Shown: positions 14,485-15,733 of the stretch, in pieces
Layout of the letters: every line of letters begins with the position of its first letter
How positions within the stretch are numbered: the first letter of the stretch is position 1
DNA from: Mycobacterium sp.
GTDB taxonomy: Bacteria; Actinomycetota; Actinomycetes; Mycobacteriales; Mycobacteriaceae
Direction: 5' to 3'
DNA length: 15,733 nucleotides
Assembly (NCBI GenBank): GCA_025965815.1
Contig: JAOPWF010000333.1
Location: 1 to 15,733, forward strand
Translations under genes and position numbers: made by a program
The notes under the pieces: generated by a model
Database searches by the model: none
Told to the model about the DNA's origin: nothing
Seen by the model: the letters and a program-made list of their open reading frames with translations, nothing else

Positions 14485-15733
14485 TCGGCAGCCGGCGCAG
14501 CGCCGCTGGCGACTCGGCCGGCACCACGGGGTGCTCCGGTGGAATCGGATCAAGCCGCTGATAGGCCTCGTCCTGGCGCGGCCGCAGATCGTTCGCGCCC
14601 TTGTTCGGCCACAGCGATGCGGCCCGCTCGGCCTGCGCGGTGATGCTCAGCGACGGATTCACGCCGAGGTTCGCCGAGATCGCCGCCCCGTCGACGACGA
14701 ACATCGTCGGATAGTTGTAGACCCGGTGGTACGGATCGATCACGCCGTGCTCGGGGCCGTCGCCGATGGCGGCGCCGCCGAGGAAGTGCGCGGTCAACGG
14801 GATGTTGAACAGCTCGCCCCAGGTACCACCCGCGACACCGTCGATCTTCTCGGCGATGCGGCGGGTGACCTCGTTGCCGGCCGGGATCCAGGACGGGTTC
14901 GGCTCACCGTGGCCCTGCTTGCTGTACATCCGGCGGATGCCGAGCTTGCTGCGCTTGGTGAACGTGATGATCGAGTTGTCCAGGTGCTGCATGACCAGGG
15001 CAATCATCGTGCGCTCGCTCCACCGGCGGGGATTGAGCAGCCGCAGGGTGCCGCGCGGGTCGGCCTCGGCATTGCGGAACAGTTGCTTCCACCGCGGCAC
15101 GTCCGTTCCGCCCGGACCCGCACCGTCGGTCATCAGCGTCTGCAACAGCCCCATCGCGTTCGAGCCCTTGCCGTAGCGGACCGGTTCGACGTGCGTATCG
15201 GCGGTAGGGTGAATCGACGACGTGATCGCCACGCCGTGGGTCAGGTCGAGGTCGGGCTTCACCTCGAGCCGGCCGGCACCGACGATCGACTCGGAATTCG
15301 TCCGCGTCAGCACGCCCAGCTTGTCGGACAACTCCGGCAGCCTGCCCGTGTCGCGCATCTTGAACAGCAGTTTCTGGCTGCCCCACGTGCCCGCGGCCAG
15401 CACCAGATTGGTCGCGGTGAAGGTCTTCTTCTTCCGGCGCAGCCACCGCCCGGTTCGTGCGGTGCTGATTTCCCAGACGCCGTCCGGGCGCTGCTTGAAC
15501 GAGGTGACCGTCGTCATCGGATGTACTTGCGCGCCAGCGGATTCCGCGAGTCCGAGGTAGTTCTTCACCAGCGTGTTCTTGGCGCCGTAGCGGCACCCGG
15601 TCATGCAGGATCCGCATTCGATGCAGCCGGTCCGCGCCGGGCCCGCGCCACCGAAGTAGGGGTCGGGCACGCGTTGACCCGGCGTCTTGGTGCCGTCCGG
15701 CCCGAAGAACACCCCGACCGGTGTCGGCACGAA
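14468..15733 (-). CDS. choD: GMC oxidoreductase, ChoD-type cholesterol oxidase homologue (N-terminus missing)
   Basis: The frame is open from the right edge to the TGA at 14468, giving the C-terminal 422 residues of a protein of about 580; the FAD-binding Rossmann motif lies outside the window, and the GTG at 15730 is internal. The visible part starts VPTPVGVFFGPDGT and closely resembles M. tuberculosis ChoD (Rv3409c) throughout: YFGGAGPARTGC, the Cys cluster CIECGSCMTGC (15593-15625), TNLVLAAGTWGSQKLL, LTRTNSESIVGAG, LTHGVAITSSIHPT, and the C-terminal GMC motifs NIPLTAHFLGGAAIGD and AAISANLGVNPSLSI. The last two carry the His and Asn expected near the flavin. The family oxidises sterol or alcohol hydroxyls, but ChoD itself has been questioned as the main cholesterol-degrading enzyme, so the substrate is uncertain. 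It is convergent with the GH65 gene and overlaps its 3' end. Confidence 0.92.
   Translation of the reverse strand, partial: FVPTPVGVFFGPDGTKTPGQRVPDPYFGGAGPARTGCIECGSCMTGCRYGAKNTLVKNYLGLAESAGAQVHPMTTVTSFKQRPDGVWEISTARTGRWLRRKKKTFTATNLVLAAGTWGSQKLLFKMRDTGRLPELSDKLGVLTRTNSESIVGAGRLEVKPDLDLTHGVAITSSIHPTADTHVEPVRYGKGSNAMGLLQTLMTDGAGPGGTDVPRWKQLFRNAEADPRGTLRLLNPRRWSERTMIALVMQHLDNSIITFTKRSKLGIRRMYSKQGHGEPNPSWIPAGNEVTRRIAEKIDGVAGGTWGELFNIPLTAHFLGGAAIGDGPEHGVIDPYHRVYNYPTMFVVDGAAISANLGVNPSLSITAQAERAASLWPNKGANDLRPRQDEAYQRLDPIPPEHPVVPAESPAALRRLPITSAG

Noticed and set aside
1..15733. Mobile element, prophage, CRISPR array, tRNA/rRNA or antiphage system
   Set aside because: I found no transposase, integrase, terminal repeats, repeat-spacer pattern or RNA-like cloverleaf; the gene set is ordinary mycobacterial chromosome.

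Overview
The window is about 67% G+C (estimated by eye) and reads as chromosomal DNA of a mycobacterium, probably a non-tuberculous Mycobacterium/Mycolicibacterium. The evidence is a run of recognisable mycobacterial genes: a (3R)-hydroxyacyl dehydratase of the HtdY type, a decayed lpqD, a two-domain fatty acyl-CoA reductase of the AcrA1 type, a nucleoside hydrolase (iunH), the SOS mutagenesis pair imuA'-imuB, guaA, a DUF732 secreted protein, the Rv3400/Rv3401-type sugar phosphomutase and GH65 pair, and a choD-type GMC oxidase. The order follows the M. tuberculosis Rv3389c-Rv3409c block as I remember it. Here an acyl-CoA thioesterase II gene sits between lpqD and acrA1, and several genes of that block (cmaA1, phyA/crtB, idsA1, Rv3402c-Rv3408) are absent.

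Layout. 1-1259 (+) is the 3' part of an erythromycin-esterase-family gene. 1263-2132 (-) is htdY, tail to tail with it. 2192-2668 (+) is an lpqD pseudogene with a good lipoprotein signal and then at least four frame breaks. 2716-3576 (+) is a TesB-type thioesterase, 3627-5633 (+) the AcrA1-type reductase and 5664-6728 (+) iunH. 6732-8342 (-) imuB and 8348-9070 (-) imuA' form an operon behind a promoter whose start site is covered by a LexA box at 9107-9122. 9178-10749 (-) is guaA, with a GTG start that looks leaderless. 10804-11169 (-) is a DUF732 protein. A 139-bp divergent intergenic region with two 6-9-6 inverted repeats follows. 11309-12103 (+) is a beta-phosphoglucomutase-like HAD enzyme. 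It overlaps (ATGA) a GH65 gene at 12100-14484 that is intact except for one in-frame TAG at codon 75. 14468-15733 (-) is the C-terminal 422 residues of a ChoD-type oxidase that runs off the right edge.

How the genes work together. HtdY, TesB and AcrA1 all act on acyl-CoA or acyl-ACP chains (dehydration, thioester cleavage, reduction to aldehyde or alcohol). ImuA' and ImuB are the accessory factors of DnaE2 in damage-induced mutagenesis. GuaA (GMP synthesis) and IunH (nucleoside salvage) touch purine metabolism but lie in separate units. The HAD/GH65 pair has the usual arrangement of disaccharide phosphorolysis followed by beta-glucose-1-phosphate conversion, but the GH65 half carries a nonsense codon.

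I did not find a new biological system. I see no mobile element, CRISPR array, RNA gene or prophage. The points most worth a second look are the single nonsense codon in GH65, the piecemeal decay of lpqD, the SOS promoter, several candidate leaderless starts and a few palindromes in intergenic DNA.
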